Shown: piece by piece, positions 59,181 through 60,243 of the stretch
Numbering within the stretch: the stretch's first letter is position 1
Layout of the letters: each line of letters opens with the position of its first letter
DNA from: Cyclostephanos tholiformis
Lineage: Eukaryota; Bacillariophyta; Thalassiosirophyceae; Thalassiosirales; Thalassiosiraceae
Assembly (NCBI GenBank): GCA_036939975.1
Contig: JALLPB010000025.1
Coordinates: 1-60,243 of the forward strand
Direction of reading: 5' to 3'
DNA: 60,243 nt
Translations under genes and position numbers: made by a program
The notes under the pieces: model-generated
Told to the model about the DNA's origin: nothing
Databases searched by the model: none
Seen by the model: only the letters and a program-made list of their open reading frames with translations

Positions 59181-60174
59181 ATGCCACCCAAGAAAAGGGG
59201 GTTTAAATTCACCAGCCATGAGCTAGAGAGTCTGGCCGAGGTCGTTGCGGACATTATTCCGATGTCCAATACTGATTGGGACAATATTTTGGAAATTCAC
59301 GTTGAAAACTTTCCGGGGTTGAACAGGACCTCCGATTCTCTGAAACGCAAATTTCAGGAGATGGCAAGGACAGGTGACCCCAATTGCCCCAATCACATTT
59401 GTATCACTAAACGTGCATATTATAAGCTTATAAAGGCGTTGGATGGCTCAACGGGGGGGGTCCAATGAGCTGGATTTGGGGTTAGAGGATGGGAGTAGTG
59501 AGGGACGTGAAGGGGTTGCTGATAGTAGTTTTTTCTATGATGACGAGGACCGTCCAGCTATCAAGGAGATTATTGTTCTTGATCGTCATGATAAAGGATC
59601 TGAGGATCATGATGAAGGAGGAGGTACAAGCCTTGGACTTGACCCCACATATCTCTTTGGAATGCCGAGGAATAATGCATCATTTAGTGATGGTGGTGGT
59701 GGAAATGATCTTGTAGCTGCGGCATCAGCCACAGCAAGCACTTCGGCATCCACCAGCTTTGCATCCACCAGTGCAGCATCCGCCAGAGGTAAAGGTTTGT
59801 CAGGTGCATCAACAGTGGAGAGTATTAAAAAGAAAAGCAGAGCCTTGACAAAGCCGTTGCGGAATGTCCAAAAGTCACCATTTAATTTGAGCGATGGTGA
59901 TGGTGAAGGAGATGGCTGGTCCTTTGGAAACATGATGCATATGATGATGATGCAGAGCCGCCTGGATAATGAAAGGAGGGAGCAACAGAACAAAAACGAT
60001 GCGGAGCGGAGGGAGCATGAGTATGAGCTTCGACGTGAGGAGATGGCTCTTATTCGCGAGGAAGCTCGTGAACAGAGGCAAATGATGAACCTGATGTTCA
60101 TGACGATGCTGAATAAAAATGCGGGGAGCGACAGCAATAGCAATCCTCACCCTAAAAGCCCCAGCAACAATTAG
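59181..60174 (+). CDS. DUF6818-like protein, interrupted by a G8 homopolymer frameshift
   Basis: Reading frame 1 (59181-59468) encodes MPPKKRGFKFTSHELESLAE, IIPMSNTDWDNILEIH, RTSDSLKRKFQEM, TGDPNCPNHICITKRAYYKL and stops just after a G8 run (59453-59460). The overlapping second frame continues 243 residues to 60174 with an acidic, Ser/Thr/Ala-rich linker, then a Met-rich and highly charged coiled coil (RREQQNKNDAERREHEYELR). With seven G instead of eight the two frames would be continuous. Homopolymer length error or a real one-base insertion is therefore the simplest reading. The N-terminal pattern (PIGxxEWxxV, RTxDSLKRKF, TGDPxCP) matches the DUF6818 Myb/SANT-like domain, expanded in stramenopiles and possibly mobile-element derived. 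DNA binding is inferred. The last 69 bases of the window are AT-rich 3' flank. Confidence 0.62.
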
Positions 60175-60243
60175 GATATATTTATTAATAGGATTTACTA
60201 AGTTATTAAAATTAAAGTTATTCGGTGATATCCAGTATAAAAA

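Overview
The window looks like nuclear DNA of a centric diatom, probably Thalassiosirales-like. The genes are eukaryotic, with short GT-AG introns: 17 were placed here, 75 to 246 nt long. Two proteins (MFS transporter, cyclophilin) begin with a hydrophobic signal followed by a diatom ASAFAP-type plastid-import motif (SSAFVT, CSAFAP). Helicase-associated repeats, a DUF6818-like protein, decayed BTB/SAM copies, and long poly-Asp, poly-Ser, poly-G and poly-C tracts also fit diatoms. The organism call is an inference; no rRNA or marker gene is present. No tRNA, rRNA or CRISPR array was seen.

Layout: 0.2-1.5 kb lineage-specific two-exon gene; 1.9-3.7 kb plastid-type Spinster-like MFS carrier; 3.8-4.8 kb unknown (minus); 5.0-7.7 kb LENG8/THP3-like SAC3-GANP protein; 8.0-12.7 kb EDRF1 homologue (minus); 12.8-14.0 kb divergent PP2C-like phosphatase; 14.9-17.1 kb cytosolic HSP90; 18.1-26.0 kb DNA polymerase epsilon catalytic subunit, four exons (minus); 26.4-27.5 kb SENP8/NEDP1-type protease; 28.1-30.2 kb secretory TPR-DnaJ protein (minus); 30.5-33.2 kb TCF25/Rqc1; 33.2-35.1 kb gene-poor, repeat-bearing DNA; 35.1-36.8 kb HAD hydrolase; 36.9-37.9 kb plastid cyclophilin (minus); 38.1-40.1 kb DZIP1-domain protein; 40.3-43.2 kb PAS/degenerate histidine kinase/receiver protein (minus); 43.2-44.2 kb AT-rich repeat region; 44.2-47.0 kb helicase-associated-repeat protein; 47.4-48.1 kb decayed BTB/SAM copy; 48.4-54.9 kb giant repeat/coiled-coil protein ending in an N-acetylglutamate-synthase-type kinase domain (minus); 55.1-55.9 kb nucleoredoxin-like protein; 56.4-58.6 kb secreted reprolysin-like metalloprotease with a Pro/Thr repeat tail (minus); 58.8-59.0 kb fold-back repeat; 59.2-60.2 kb DUF6818-like gene with a homopolymer frameshift.

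There is no operon-like logic. Genes are single units, often in divergent pairs with short shared promoters (about 100-360 bp) or convergent pairs. Themes include protein homeostasis (HSP90, J protein, cyclophilin, Rqc1, SENP8), replication, mRNA export or processing, and signalling. The most unusual object is the 2135-residue protein that joins a long repetitive region and a coiled coil to an orphan ArgA/NAGS kinase-type domain with no acetyltransferase domain. Next are a hybrid histidine kinase whose phospho-acceptor His is replaced by Gln, a DZIP1-domain/ubiquitin-like protein, and a polymerase epsilon whose C-terminal CysB motif has lost two of four cysteines.
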